This document shows positions 24,651 through 32,380 of a stretch of 64,000 nt of DNA, one piece after another. The notes under the pieces are model-generated. The model made no database searches. It was not told the DNA's origin and saw nothing but the letters and a program-made list of their open reading frames with translations. The DNA comes from Micromonospora sp. NBC_00389. Lineage in GTDB: Bacteria; Actinomycetota; Actinomycetes; Mycobacteriales; Micromonosporaceae. Numbering within the stretch: the first letter of the stretch is position 1; each line of letters begins with the position of its first letter. A program made the position numbers and the translations under genes. The DNA is taken from the NCBI RefSeq assembly GCF_036059255.1, contig NZ_CP107947.1, positions 5,642,001 to 5,706,000 of the forward strand, written 5' to 3'.

Positions 24651-25928
24651 GTGGGCGGTCAGCTCGGGCAGTTGGCGCTGGTGGCCGTTCTGGTGCTGGT
24701 CAACGCCGCGCTCTCCGGCAGCGAAATGGCACTGGTGACGCTGCGCGAGGGGCAGCTGCGGCGGCTGAGCCGGCGGACCAGCGCCGGCGACCGGCTGGTC
24801 CGGCTCACCCGCGACCCGAACCGCTACCTGGCCACCATCCAGCTCGGCATCACCCTGGCCGGGTTCCTCGCCTCGGCGGCGGCCGCGGTGTCGCTGGCCG
24901 AGCCGCTGGTCGCCCCGCTGGGCTTCCTCGGCGCGGCGGCCCGACCCGCCGCGGTGGTGCTGGTGACGGTGGTGCTGACCTTCGTCACGCTGGTGTTCGG
25001 CGAGCTGGCCCCGAAGCGGTTGGCCATGCAGCGCGCGGAGCGCTGGGCGCTGCTCAGCGTCGGCCCGCTGGACCTGCTGGCCCGGCTCTCCCGTCCGGCG
25101 GTCTGGCTGCTCAGCCGGGCCACCGACGCGGTGGTCCGGCTGGCCGGCGGCGACCCGCGGGCCAGCCGGCAGGAGATGACCGAGGAGGAGCTGCGGGAGA
25201 TGCTGGTCAGTCAGCGTGGTCTGTCGGCCCAGCAGCGGGAGATCCTGACCGGCGCGTTCGACATCGCCGGCCGGACGCTGCGGGAGATTCTGGTGGCCCG
25301 GCGCGAGGTGACCGCGCTGCCGGCGGGTCTTGCCGCCGACGAGGGGGTACGGAAGCTGGCCGCCGCCGGCCGGTCCCGCGCTCCGGTCACCGGCCCGGGT
25401 GGCCTGGACGAGGTGATGGGCGTGGTGCACATCCGCGACCTGGTGCAGGCCGGCGTCGGCACGGTGGGGGACAGGGTCCGGCCACCGCTGCTGCTGCCGG
25501 TCACCCTGCCGGTCGCCGAGGCGCTGCGTCAGCTCCGTCAGGAGCACCAGCAGCTGGCCCTGGTGGTCGACGAGCACGGCGGTATCGACGGCATCGTCAC
25601 CCTGGAGGACCTGCTGGCCGAGGTGGTCGGCGAGTTGTACGACGAGACCGACCGGGACGTACGGGGAGTGATCCGGGAGTCGGACGGGTCGCTGTTGGTG
25701 GCGGGTGACTTTCCGCTGCACGACCTGCCCGACCTCGGGGTGCGGCTGAGTTTCCCGCTGTCGAGGGAGTACACCACGGTGGCCGGGCTGGTGCTCGCCC
25801 GACTGGGTCACCTGCCGAGCGAACCGGGGGAGACGGTGCGGCTGCCCGGGTTGACCCTGGAGGTGGTGGAGGTCGCCGACCGGGCGGTCCGCCGGGTGCG
25901 GCTACGCGGATTCGTCGCCGAACGCTGA
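24651..25928 (+). CDS. CNNM/CorC (HlyC-type) membrane transport protein
   Basis: A 425-residue protein with the classic order of this family. The DUF21 (CNNM) transmembrane domain occupies about residues 1-190 (VLVNAALSGSEMALVTL..., GELAPKRLAMQRAERWA). A CBS-pair region spans about 205-335 (AFDIAGRTLREILVARREVTALPA; VVDEHGGIDGIVTLEDLLAEVVGEL), and a CorC_HlyC ferredoxin-like domain ends the protein (VAGDFPLHDLPDLGVRL). Members are linked to magnesium/cobalt efflux or divalent-ion homeostasis; the old name 'hemolysin' is misleading. The GTG start follows a G-rich stretch. No operon partner is evident. Confidence 0.88.
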   Translation: MGGQLGQLALVAVLVLVNAALSGSEMALVTLREGQLRRLSRRTSAGDRLVRLTRDPNRYLATIQLGITLAGFLASAAAAVSLAEPLVAPLGFLGAAARPAAVVLVTVVLTFVTLVFGELAPKRLAMQRAERWALLSVGPLDLLARLSRPAVWLLSRATDAVVRLAGGDPRASRQEMTEEELREMLVSQRGLSAQQREILTGAFDIAGRTLREILVARREVTALPAGLAADEGVRKLAAAGRSRAPVTGPGGLDEVMGVVHIRDLVQAGVGTVGDRVRPPLLLPVTLPVAEALRQLRQEHQQLALVVDEHGGIDGIVTLEDLLAEVVGELYDETDRDVRGVIRESDGSLLVAGDFPLHDLPDLGVRLSFPLSREYTTVAGLVLARLGHLPSEPGETVRLPGLTLEVVEVADRAVRRVRLRGFVAER

Positions 25929-26001
25929 GCCGGGCCCGCCCTCCACCACACGTACGGGGGACAATACCGCCGAATTCGCCCGCAGCGGATGGGCGCCACA
26001 T

Positions 26002-26199
26002 ATGGTGCGATACGTGAAGGACCGAGGGTTGCGTACGTTCGTCACGGTGCTGGCCGGCCTCGCGGTGATCTATTTCGGTAGTACCGGCCGCAGTCCCGAG
26101 GAGGGCCGTGGCCTCTCCGGCGGGTTGGTGGTGCTGGCGTTGCTCGCCGCGCTGCTGGTGTGGCACCTGACCCGGCCGGGCGACAAGACGGTGAAGTGA
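26002..26199 (+). CDS. Small two-helix membrane protein
   Basis: A 65-residue protein with two hydrophobic segments (RTFVTVLAGLAVIYFGST and SGGLVVLALLAALLVWHLT) separated by a short polar loop. No family is recognised. It starts at the ATG at 26002, with an in-frame GTG three codons later as an alternative. It is convergent with the DNA glycosylase gene that follows. Confidence 0.5.
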   Translation: MVRYVKDRGLRTFVTVLAGLAVIYFGSTGRSPEEGRGLSGGLVVLALLAALLVWHLTRPGDKTVK

Positions 26200-26208
26200 G
26201 CGCCTGCC

Positions 26209-26859
26209 TCAGCGGGCGGCGACGCGGGTGACCTCGCCGGCGGACTCCTCGCCGAGCGCCACCCGGACCAGCGCCGAGGCGAGCCGGCCGAAGTCCGGCT
26301 CGTCGACCAGCCCGGCCAGTCGGTCGGGTGAGCCCGGCAGGCCCAGCCGCTTCGCACCGGCGAGTGCCCGGCGGTCGGCGTACGGGCGCAGGTCGGACCA
26401 GACCGTCTGTGCCTCGCGCAGGTAGATGTCCGCGCCGGTGGGCCCGATGCCGGGAAACTCGGTGAGCCGCCGACGCAGCCCGGCCGGGTCGCCCTGGGCC
26501 TCCCGGTGCAGCCGCCGCAGGTCACCGTGCCAGCGGTCCAGGCACAGCCGGGCGCCGGTGCCGAGCATGGTCGCGGTCCGCTCGTCGTAGCGGCGGTAGT
26601 GGCCCCGGCCCAGCGCGTCCACCCGCTGCTGCCAGCTGGCCGCCTCCATCGCCTGCGGCGTGCGGTAGCCCGCGGCGAACAGCTCCCGCGCGGCGTCCAC
26701 CGCCACGCACGCCCGGATCCGGGTGCTCAGCAGGGTGGCCAGCACCAGCAGCTGGTACAGCGGACCGGGGCGGTCCGAAAGCCGGATGCCCGCCTGCTCC
26801 GCGTACGTGTCGTGGTGTCGGTCCAGCAGGACCCGCGCCACCGTTCGGTCGTTGCCCAC
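26209..26859 (-). CDS. HhH-GPD base-excision repair family protein (endonuclease III-like)
   Basis: A 216-residue helical protein of the endonuclease III superfamily. The helix-hairpin-helix is FPGIGPTGADIYLREAQ (about residues 145-161), with PYADRRALAGAKRLG after it. The usual catalytic Lys of bifunctional endonuclease III is not seen in the hairpin (Pro-Thr stands there) and there is no C-terminal Fe-S Cys cluster. It is therefore either a monofunctional glycosylase or a divergent member. The GTG at 26859 is chosen because homology-like sequence starts there; the longer open frame upstream overlaps the divergent small gene's promoter. Confidence 0.7.
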   Translation of the reverse strand: MGNDRTVARVLLDRHHDTYAEQAGIRLSDRPGPLYQLLVLATLLSTRIRACVAVDAARELFAAGYRTPQAMEAASWQQRVDALGRGHYRRYDERTATMLGTGARLCLDRWHGDLRRLHREAQGDPAGLRRRLTEFPGIGPTGADIYLREAQTVWSDLRPYADRRALAGAKRLGLPGSPDRLAGLVDEPDFGRLASALVRVALGEESAGEVTRVAAR

Positions 26860-26992
26860 GTCCGGTGGGTACCCGCCCGGCAGGCGGCTAGCCCTCCCGG
26901 CGGCGAGCGGGGCCGGAATGGCACCGGGCCGGGCGGGTATGCCTGCGGTGGAGGCGGTCGATGCCGCCTGCCGTACCCGGAGGGAGACACCC

Positions 26993-27187
26993 GTGGTCAA
27001 CCCGCAGCAGGAGGAGTTCCGGCGCAACGCCAAGGGAGCCACCAGTCAGGACAGCAAGGTGCCCACGCCGACCGGGCACCCGCTCAACCGCGGCTCGTCG
27101 CGCGGAGACGAGGGTCGGCCGGTGCCCAAGGGTCAGGTGTCGCCGTACGGCCCGGCGGGTGAGCCGGTCGCCGAGGACGACAGCTAA
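26993..27187 (+). CDS. Small hydrophilic hypothetical protein
   Basis: A 64-residue, Gly/Pro/charged-rich, probably disordered protein (VVNPQQEEFRRNAKGATSQDSK...). A clear GGAGGGAG (26979-26986) precedes the GTG. Its last four bases overlap the end of the convergent membrane-protein gene. No family recognised; similar short disordered proteins are common in actinomycetes. Confidence 0.55.
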   Translation: MVNPQQEEFRRNAKGATSQDSKVPTPTGHPLNRGSSRGDEGRPVPKGQVSPYGPAGEPVAEDDS

Positions 27188-27660
27188 CGGTTTCGCCCTG
27201 ACGGCCGCCGCAACCTGTTCCAGGTGGCGGCGGCCGTCAGCCCGAACGCCAGGTGCGGAATGATGTCGGAGATCCAGTCGGAGCGCCGCCAGGTGCGCGG
27301 GTCGCTGATGCCCAGTGCGGTGATGGACCCGTCAGTCATGGTCATCACGCCCGCGCCGAGCACGCCGGTGGCCATCGGCAGCGGCTGCCGCCGACCACGT
27401 GCGTAGAGCGCGAACGCCACGCCCGCGCCGATGCCCAGCCCGTAGCCGATCAGAGGCCCGAGGCCCGAGCGGCGGTTCGCCGCCCGGGCCTCGGGCCCCA
27501 GGTCCACGTGCGCGATCCCGGCCAGCCGGTCCACGGTCTGCTCCGGGACGCTGCTCGCCGGCCGTGCCCGAAGCACCATGTCCAGATAGCTGACCACGTT
27601 CAGCGCGGCGCTGCCGACGGCGCCCGCGATGGCGCCGTCGGCCACGTCAACCGTCCTCAT
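27184..27660 (-). CDS. Hypothetical membrane protein
   Basis: A 158-residue protein with three to four hydrophobic segments (AIAGAVGSAALNVVSYLDM, GLGPLIGYGLGIGAGVAFALY, MATGVLGAGVMTM, IIPHLAFGLTAAATW). The start ATG overlaps the stop of the next gene upstream by four bases (ATGA), so the two are translationally coupled. No characterised family is recognised. Confidence 0.6.
   Translation of the reverse strand: MRTVDVADGAIAGAVGSAALNVVSYLDMVLRARPASSVPEQTVDRLAGIAHVDLGPEARAANRRSGLGPLIGYGLGIGAGVAFALYARGRRQPLPMATGVLGAGVMTMTDGSITALGISDPRTWRRSDWISDIIPHLAFGLTAAATWNRLRRPSGRNR
27198..27240. terminator. Perfect 14-bp inverted repeat at a convergent gene end
   Basis: CTGACGGCCGCCGC (27198-27211) pairs with 27227-27240 across a 15-base loop. 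It lies inside the 3' end of the leftward membrane-protein gene, but just 11 bases after the stop of the rightward small gene, for which it can serve as terminator. Confidence 0.55.
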
Positions 27661-27869
27661 TTCGGGTCGCCCGGTTCGCGTTCTCCCTTGGGTCCGTATG
27701 TGCGCTCGCCGCGCACCACACCCCGTTGGCCGCGATCCTCCTGCAGGATCTTGTTGGCAACCTGGTTGGCCTTGCCGTCGGGCACCCGCCGTCCGGAGTC
27801 GTCGATCACGTTGCGCATTCGCGCGCGCTGCTTGTCGTACGCGTTACTGCCCGGCCGTGGTCCTGGCAT
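27657..27869 (-). CDS. Small basic hypothetical protein
   Basis: A 70-residue, highly charged protein (MPGPRPGSNAYDKQRARMRNVIDDSG...). It begins an ATGA-coupled pair with the membrane protein gene that follows on the minus strand. The upstream AGGAGGCAGCAG gives a good ribosome-binding site. Small actinobacterial proteins with an 'R-x-R-N-V-x-D-x-G' start are common but uncharacterised; I assign no function. Confidence 0.6.
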   Translation of the reverse strand: MPGPRPGSNAYDKQRARMRNVIDDSGRRVPDGKANQVANKILQEDRGQRGVVRGERTYGPKGEREPGDPK

Positions 27870-27940
27870 CTGCTGCCTCCTTCGTCGCCGTTGGCGTACC
27901 GCGCTCGTCTACCCGTCTGACAGCGGGCCATTCCCGCGTC

Positions 27941-28822
27941 TCAGCGGGGGGCGCGGACCACGGCGACCGGGCAGTGCGCGTGGTGCAGCACCGACTGGCT
28001 CACCGACCCCAGCAGCAACCCACTCACCTGGCCGCGCCCCTGCCCGCCGACGACCACCAGTTGGGCGGAGCGGGACGCCTCGGCGAGCACGGCGCCGGCC
28101 CGCCCGCGCACCGCCCGCCGGGTCAGCCGCAGCTCGGGGTGGCGCTCGGCCAGCCCGGTCAGCGACTCGGCTAGGACCTGGTCCTCCTCGTGGTGCAGCT
28201 GCTCCGCGTCGTACACCAGGGGCTGCATGTCGCCGGGGCGGGTGCTGGGCGGGTGCCGGTAGGCGTGCACCGCCAACAGCGGTGCGTCGCGCGCCACGGC
28301 GGTCTCGGCGGCGAACTCGGCGGCGAGCCGGGACGCCGGCGAACCGTCCAATCCGACCAGCACCGGCTCGCCGGGATGTTCCACGCCGCGAGCCACGAGC
28401 ACCGGGCAGTCGGCGTACGCGGCAACCTGCACCGCCACCGAGCCGACCACCAGCGAGGTGAAGCCGCCCAGCCCTCGGTCGCCGAGCACGATGAGAGCGG
28501 CGGTGGGGGATTCGCCCACCAGCACCGCGGCGGCCTCACCGTCGATGATCTCGCCGGAGATCGTCAGCCCCGGTACGGTCGCCTCGGCCTCGGCCACCGC
28601 CGCCGCGACCAGTTCCTCGGCCTGGTGGCGCAGCCCGCCGCCGGCCGGGGCGTCCGGGGCGGGGGAGACGGGCACGTGCAGCAGCGGCCAGATGAACCCG
28701 TGCACCACCCGCAGCGGCCGGTGTCGGCGCGCGGCCTCCGCGGCGGCGAGGCGCACCGCGCGCAGGGACGGCTCCGAGCCGTCCACGCCGACCACCACCG
28801 CTGCGCTGTTCGCCGAGTTCAC
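27941..28822 (-). CDS. Universal stress protein, tandem UspA domains
   Basis: A 293-residue protein with two UspA folds. Domain 1 starts VVVGVDGSEPSLRAVRLAA and ends LGDRGLGGFTSLVVGSVAVQVAAYADCPVLV. Domain 2 starts VLVGLDGSPASRLAAEFAA and ends GGQGRGQVSGLLLGSVSQSVLHHAHCPVAVV. Both carry the G-x2-G-x9-G-S/T motif of ATP-binding Usp proteins. Such tandem proteins are typically induced in hypoxia or stasis in actinobacteria (the DosR regulon in mycobacteria). Whether that control applies here cannot be read from the upstream sequence. Start is a GTG at 28822. Confidence 0.9.
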   Translation of the reverse strand: MNSANSAAVVVGVDGSEPSLRAVRLAAAEAARRHRPLRVVHGFIWPLLHVPVSPAPDAPAGGGLRHQAEELVAAAVAEAEATVPGLTISGEIIDGEAAAVLVGESPTAALIVLGDRGLGGFTSLVVGSVAVQVAAYADCPVLVARGVEHPGEPVLVGLDGSPASRLAAEFAAETAVARDAPLLAVHAYRHPPSTRPGDMQPLVYDAEQLHHEEDQVLAESLTGLAERHPELRLTRRAVRGRAGAVLAEASRSAQLVVVGGQGRGQVSGLLLGSVSQSVLHHAHCPVAVVRAPR

Positions 28823-28938
28823 CGGCCACCTCCCGCCGGGGCCAGTATCGCGGGCGGGAACGGCTCGGCGGAGCGATACCGCCCAGGACGTCGGGGTCGG
28901 TACGCTGGCGGCGACCGGTCGGGGAGGGGGCGTCGTCG

Positions 28939-29685
28939 ATGGGTGAACCGGACCAGCCGAGCACCGCTCGCATGATCGACTTTTGGCTTGGCGGGGATCA
29001 CCACTTCCCGGTCGACGTGGCCGCCGCGACCGCCTTCGAGCAGGCGTACGGGCCGTGCGCGCCGGTGTTCCGGGAGCTGCGGGCGTTCCTCGGTCGGACG
29101 GTACGGGCGATCGCCGGGCAGGGCGTGGACGGGTTCCTGGTCTTCGGCGCGGGGGTGCCCACGATGGGCAACGTGCACGAGGTCGCCGCCGAGGCCACTG
29201 TGCTCTACACCGACGTCGACCCGGTCACCATCCGGCTGGGGCAGCGCATCCTCGTCGGCAGCGACCGGGCCGGCTACGGCTACGGCGACGCCACCGACAT
29301 CGGCACCATCGATCCGGCGCAGCTGCACCGCTTCGTGCCAGGCTGGGGCCGGCGGCCGGTCGGGGTGGTCTTCCTCGGGCTCGCCGCGTTCCTCGACGAC
29401 GACACGCTGACCCGCACCCTCGACGAGCTGTACGCCGCCGCGGCGCCGGGCAGCCTGCTGGCCGTGGACTTCGACACCGAGGAGCTGGCCGGTCATCCGG
29501 AGGCGCTGGCGATGATGGGGCCGGCGTTCCGGATGCGGCCGCCGTCGTCGTTCGCGCCGTTGCTGGGTCGGTGGACGCCGACGGCGGACGGAATCGTGCC
29601 GGTCACGCGGTGGCGGCCGGACGGTCCGCCGGCTGAGGTGCCCGACGCGTTCCACGGTGTGCTCGCGACCCGCGGCGCCGACTGA
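28939..29685 (+). CDS. SAM-dependent methyltransferase, DUF574 family
   Basis: A 248-residue protein starting MGEPDQPSTARMIDFWLGGDHHFPVD, the signature opening of the actinobacterial DUF574 methyltransferase family (substitution of ARxYDxxLGG by ARMIDFWLGG). Later blocks FLVFGAGVPTMGNVHEVA, VLYTDVDPVTI and GVVFLGLAAFLDDD form the Rossmann core. Family members are numerous in Streptomyces and relatives, but substrates are mostly unknown. Compared with typical members the SAM-binding loop is altered ('FGAG' in place of 'LGTG'). A GGGGAGGGGG lies eight bases before the ATG. Confidence 0.8.
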   Translation: MGEPDQPSTARMIDFWLGGDHHFPVDVAAATAFEQAYGPCAPVFRELRAFLGRTVRAIAGQGVDGFLVFGAGVPTMGNVHEVAAEATVLYTDVDPVTIRLGQRILVGSDRAGYGYGDATDIGTIDPAQLHRFVPGWGRRPVGVVFLGLAAFLDDDTLTRTLDELYAAAAPGSLLAVDFDTEELAGHPEALAMMGPAFRMRPPSSFAPLLGRWTPTADGIVPVTRWRPDGPPAEVPDAFHGVLATRGAD

Positions 29686-29767
29686 CCCCGCCTCGACCGC
29701 GCCGACGGGCTGTCCCGGGGCGTCCGTATGATGCTTGCCCTGTAGCAAGCTTCTGGAGAGGACGACC

Positions 29768-30946
29768 ATGGAGGACGCGCCGGGTGTGGTGTCGCGTGCG
29801 CTGCGCGAGGCCCCACCCGACCAGCTGGCGGAGGCCGCCGACCGGGCGATCCGCTCGTCGTTGGGCGCGCTGCGCACCGACGTGTTCGTCGCCGACTATC
29901 GGATCAGCGGGCTCTGGCCGTTGCTGGACCCGGAGCTGCCGGCGGGCGGGTTCCTGGCCTGCCACACGGTGGCCCAACGCTGCTTCAGCAGTCAGCAGCC
30001 GGTGCGCGACTCCGCCGAGCACGGCCCGTGCCGGCTCTACCTGCCGCTGACGGCATGGGGAGAGCGGCTGGGCGTGCTGCTGATCGAGCTGCCCGCCGTG
30101 CCGGGCCCGGCCGTCACCGGCATCGCCACGGACATCGCCGGCGTCGTGGCGGTGGCGATGCGGGCCGCGGACCGGGAGACCGACCGGTACCGGCGGGCCC
30201 GACGCCGGGAGCGGCTCAGCATGGCCGCCGAGATGCAGTGGGACCTGCTGCCGGGGCGCAGCGTGGCACACCACGCGTTCCACCTGGCCGGTCAGCTCGA
30301 ACCGGCGTACACCGTGGGTGGGGACCACTTCGACTGGTCGCTGGACGGCGACCGGCTCACCGTGACGGTGCTCAACGGCGAGGGCAGCGGCCTGGCCGCG
30401 TCGCTGCTGACCGCGGCCACAGTGAACGCGATGCGCAACGCGCGCCGTTCCGGTGGTGGTCTGGTGGAGCAGGCGGAGTTGGCCTCGGACACGGTCTTCT
30501 ACCAGCACCGGGGCCGTCGGCACGTGGCCACCCTGCTGCTGGAGCTGGACACCCGCACCGGGCGGGTGCGAGCGGTCGACGCCGGCTCGCCGCACATGCT
30601 GCGGCTGCGCGGCGCGGTGGTCGAGCCGGTGAAGCTGGATCAGCAGCTGCCGCTGGGCATGTTCGCCGAGACCCGCTACGAGTTGCAGGAGTTCCAGCTC
30701 GCGCCGGGTGACCGCGTCTTCGTGGTCAGCGACGGGGTGTGGGCGGCCGAGCCGGCGGGCCTGGAGCCGTACGGGCAGCGGGTGATGACCCGTTCCCTGC
30801 GCGCCACACGGTTGCAGCCGGCGACCGAGGCGGTTGGTACGGTGATGCGCGAACTGCACGCCTACCATGTGGACTCCGATCTGCGCGACGACGCCGTCGT
30901 GGTCTGCCTGGACTGGCACGGTCCGGGTGATAGCGACGGCGGGTGA
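29768..30946 (+). CDS. SpoIIE/RsbU-type PP2C serine phosphatase
   Basis: A 392-residue protein. Residues 1-130 form a weakly conserved sensor region with a GAF-like ending (LYLPLTAWGERLGVLLIELP). A linker coil (RRARRRERLSMAAEMQWDLLPG) leads into the PP2C SpoIIE domain: EPAYTVGGDHFDWSLDGDRLTVTVLNGEGSGLAAS and FVVSDGVWAAEP. The first metal site reads GGDHFDW rather than the usual GGDxYDxF, and the second has NGEGSG where DGxGHG is normal, so metal binding may be changed. Such proteins dephosphorylate anti-anti-sigma factors. The ATG follows GGAGAGG. The 3' end abuts a MarR gene. Confidence 0.82.
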   Translation: MEDAPGVVSRALREAPPDQLAEAADRAIRSSLGALRTDVFVADYRISGLWPLLDPELPAGGFLACHTVAQRCFSSQQPVRDSAEHGPCRLYLPLTAWGERLGVLLIELPAVPGPAVTGIATDIAGVVAVAMRAADRETDRYRRARRRERLSMAAEMQWDLLPGRSVAHHAFHLAGQLEPAYTVGGDHFDWSLDGDRLTVTVLNGEGSGLAASLLTAATVNAMRNARRSGGGLVEQAELASDTVFYQHRGRRHVATLLLELDTRTGRVRAVDAGSPHMLRLRGAVVEPVKLDQQLPLGMFAETRYELQEFQLAPGDRVFVVSDGVWAAEPAGLEPYGQRVMTRSLRATRLQPATEAVGTVMRELHAYHVDSDLRDDAVVVCLDWHGPGDSDGG

Positions 30947-31002
30947 GAGTCGTCAGCGGTCCGTCGGGCGGGCACCAGCGCGACAATGGCAGGGGACATC
31001 GG

Positions 31003-31467
31003 GTGGAGCGACCTGCGGATCTCGCAGCGGCGATCGACGCGGCCGCCGAGACGCTGATCGCCGTGCTCGATTCGGCCGCGGCGCGACATCAGGTGCCGCC
31101 GACCCAACTGCGGGTGCTGGCGTTGATCAGCAGCCGGCCGGAGACCAATGTCAACCGGTTGGCGGAGCTGTTGGACGTGGTGCCCTCCTCGGCCAGCCGC
31201 CTCTGCGACCGACTGGAGGCGACCGGTCTGCTGCGCCGGGTGGCCGATCCGCGGGACCGGCGCGAGGTGCGGTTGGTGCTGACCGCCGCCGCGCAGACCC
31301 TGCTCGGGGAGTTGGCCGAGCGGCGGCAACGCGCGGTGCAGGTGGTGCTGGACCGGATGCCGCAGCGGGGCCAGCACGATCTGCTGCTGGCGTTGCTCGC
31401 GTTCGGCCGGGCGGCGACCCAGGTGGTGCCGGAACAGCAGACCGACTCGGCGGTGCAGACAGCCTGA
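31003..31467 (+). CDS. MarR-family transcriptional regulator
   Basis: A 154-residue winged-helix regulator: TQLRVLALISSRPETNVNRLAELLDVVPSSASRLCDRLEATGLLRRVADPRDRREVRLVLT. This contains the recognition helix and the DxRxxR-type wing typical of MarR. I prefer the GTG at 31003 behind AGGGGA (30991-30996). An alternative GTG at 30943 would overlap the phosphatase stop by four bases and add 20 residues. The closeness to the SpoIIE-type phosphatase gene suggests joint expression. Ligand and targets are unknown. Confidence 0.85.
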   Translation: MERPADLAAAIDAAAETLIAVLDSAAARHQVPPTQLRVLALISSRPETNVNRLAELLDVVPSSASRLCDRLEATGLLRRVADPRDRREVRLVLTAAAQTLLGELAERRQRAVQVVLDRMPQRGQHDLLLALLAFGRAATQVVPEQQTDSAVQTA

Positions 31468-31488
31468 GCGGACGCAGGACCCGTCCAC

Positions 31489-31597
31489 TAGTATCCTAGG
31501 ACGCTTTACGCGTGGTGATCCACGCCACAGCGCGGCACAGCCGCACCGACCACCGCGCGGCGGCGCCCCAGGGCTCCGACGGAAGCCCGATATAGTG
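31489..31597 (+). promoter_or_regulatory. Probable promoter region of the pgsA-sbp block
   Basis: The 280-base gap before the next gene contains a palindromic ATCCTAGGA near 31493 (also present at 9822) and a TATAGT (31591-31596), the best -10 match here. No good -35 is seen. A TSS just after 31600 would leave a leader of about 140 bases. Confidence 0.35.
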
Positions 31598-31747
31598 GCA
31601 CCGCACTCACCCGGCCCGTGATCATCGAGATCGCGGGCCGAATCAGGGAAGAGGTCCCGTTCCGGGGCCGCAGGGGGAGCCGGCGCTGGCCGGCCCGACA
31701 GCCGTACGACTTCCGCCGGGCGCCGGGTCGTGCGCGGAGGAGGTTCG

Positions 31748-32380
31748 GTGTCTCGTCGGCCGGCTCGGTCAGAGCATCCGCGGGACACCGGCGAACAGGT
31801 TCCCGGCGACCAGGTGCTCACCCTGCCCAACCTGATCAGCTTCGGGCGGCTGCTGGGCGTGCCGCTCTTCCTCTATCTCTTCCTGGTGGCTCGCGCCGAC
31901 GTCGCGGCCCTCGTCGTGCTGGCCATCGGCGGCACCACGGACTGGGTCGACGGCTGGATCGCCCGCCGGCTGCGCCAGGTGAGCCGACTCGGGGAGCTGC
32001 TCGACCCGCTGGCCGACCGGCTCTACATCCTCGCCACGCTGATCGCCTTCACCGCCCGCGAGGTGGTGCCGTGGCAGTTCACCGCGGCGCTGCTGGCCCG
32101 GGAGTTGCTGCTGCTCGGTTCGCTGGGGGTGCTGCGCCGCTACGGGTACGGGCCGCCGCCGGTGCACTACGTGGGCAAGACCGCCACGTTCCTGCTGCTC
32201 GCGGCGTTCCCGGTGTTGCTGCTGGCCACCGAGTTGACCGACGTGGCGACGGCGGCGGCCGCGATCGGCTGGGGCCTGGCCTGGTGGGGGCTGGTGCTCT
32301 ACTGGGTGGCCGGCGGGATGTACGTGGTGCAGGCGGCCCGGCTGGTGCGCGCGGCGCGCGACCCGGGAGCGGTTGCGTGA
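31748..32380 (+). CDS. CDP-alcohol phosphatidyltransferase (PgsA-like)
   Basis: A 210-residue integral membrane enzyme with the complete CDP-alcohol phosphotransferase signature D68-G-x2-A-R-x8-G-x3-D86-x3-D90 (DGWIARR...GELLDPLADR) and about six hydrophobic helices. The family makes phosphatidylglycerophosphate, cardiolipin or phosphatidylinositol-type lipids. The gene order matches the mycobacterial pgsA2 (Rv1822) neighbourhood, where the exact product is also debated. GTG start with GGAGGAGG upstream; it overlaps the DUF881 gene by four bases (GTGA). A frame-mate GTG at 31730 is less likely because it places the SD inside the coding region. Confidence 0.87.
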   Translation: MSRRPARSEHPRDTGEQVPGDQVLTLPNLISFGRLLGVPLFLYLFLVARADVAALVVLAIGGTTDWVDGWIARRLRQVSRLGELLDPLADRLYILATLIAFTAREVVPWQFTAALLARELLLLGSLGVLRRYGYGPPPVHYVGKTATFLLLAAFPVLLLATELTDVATAAAAIGWGLAWWGLVLYWVAGGMYVVQAARLVRAARDPGAVA

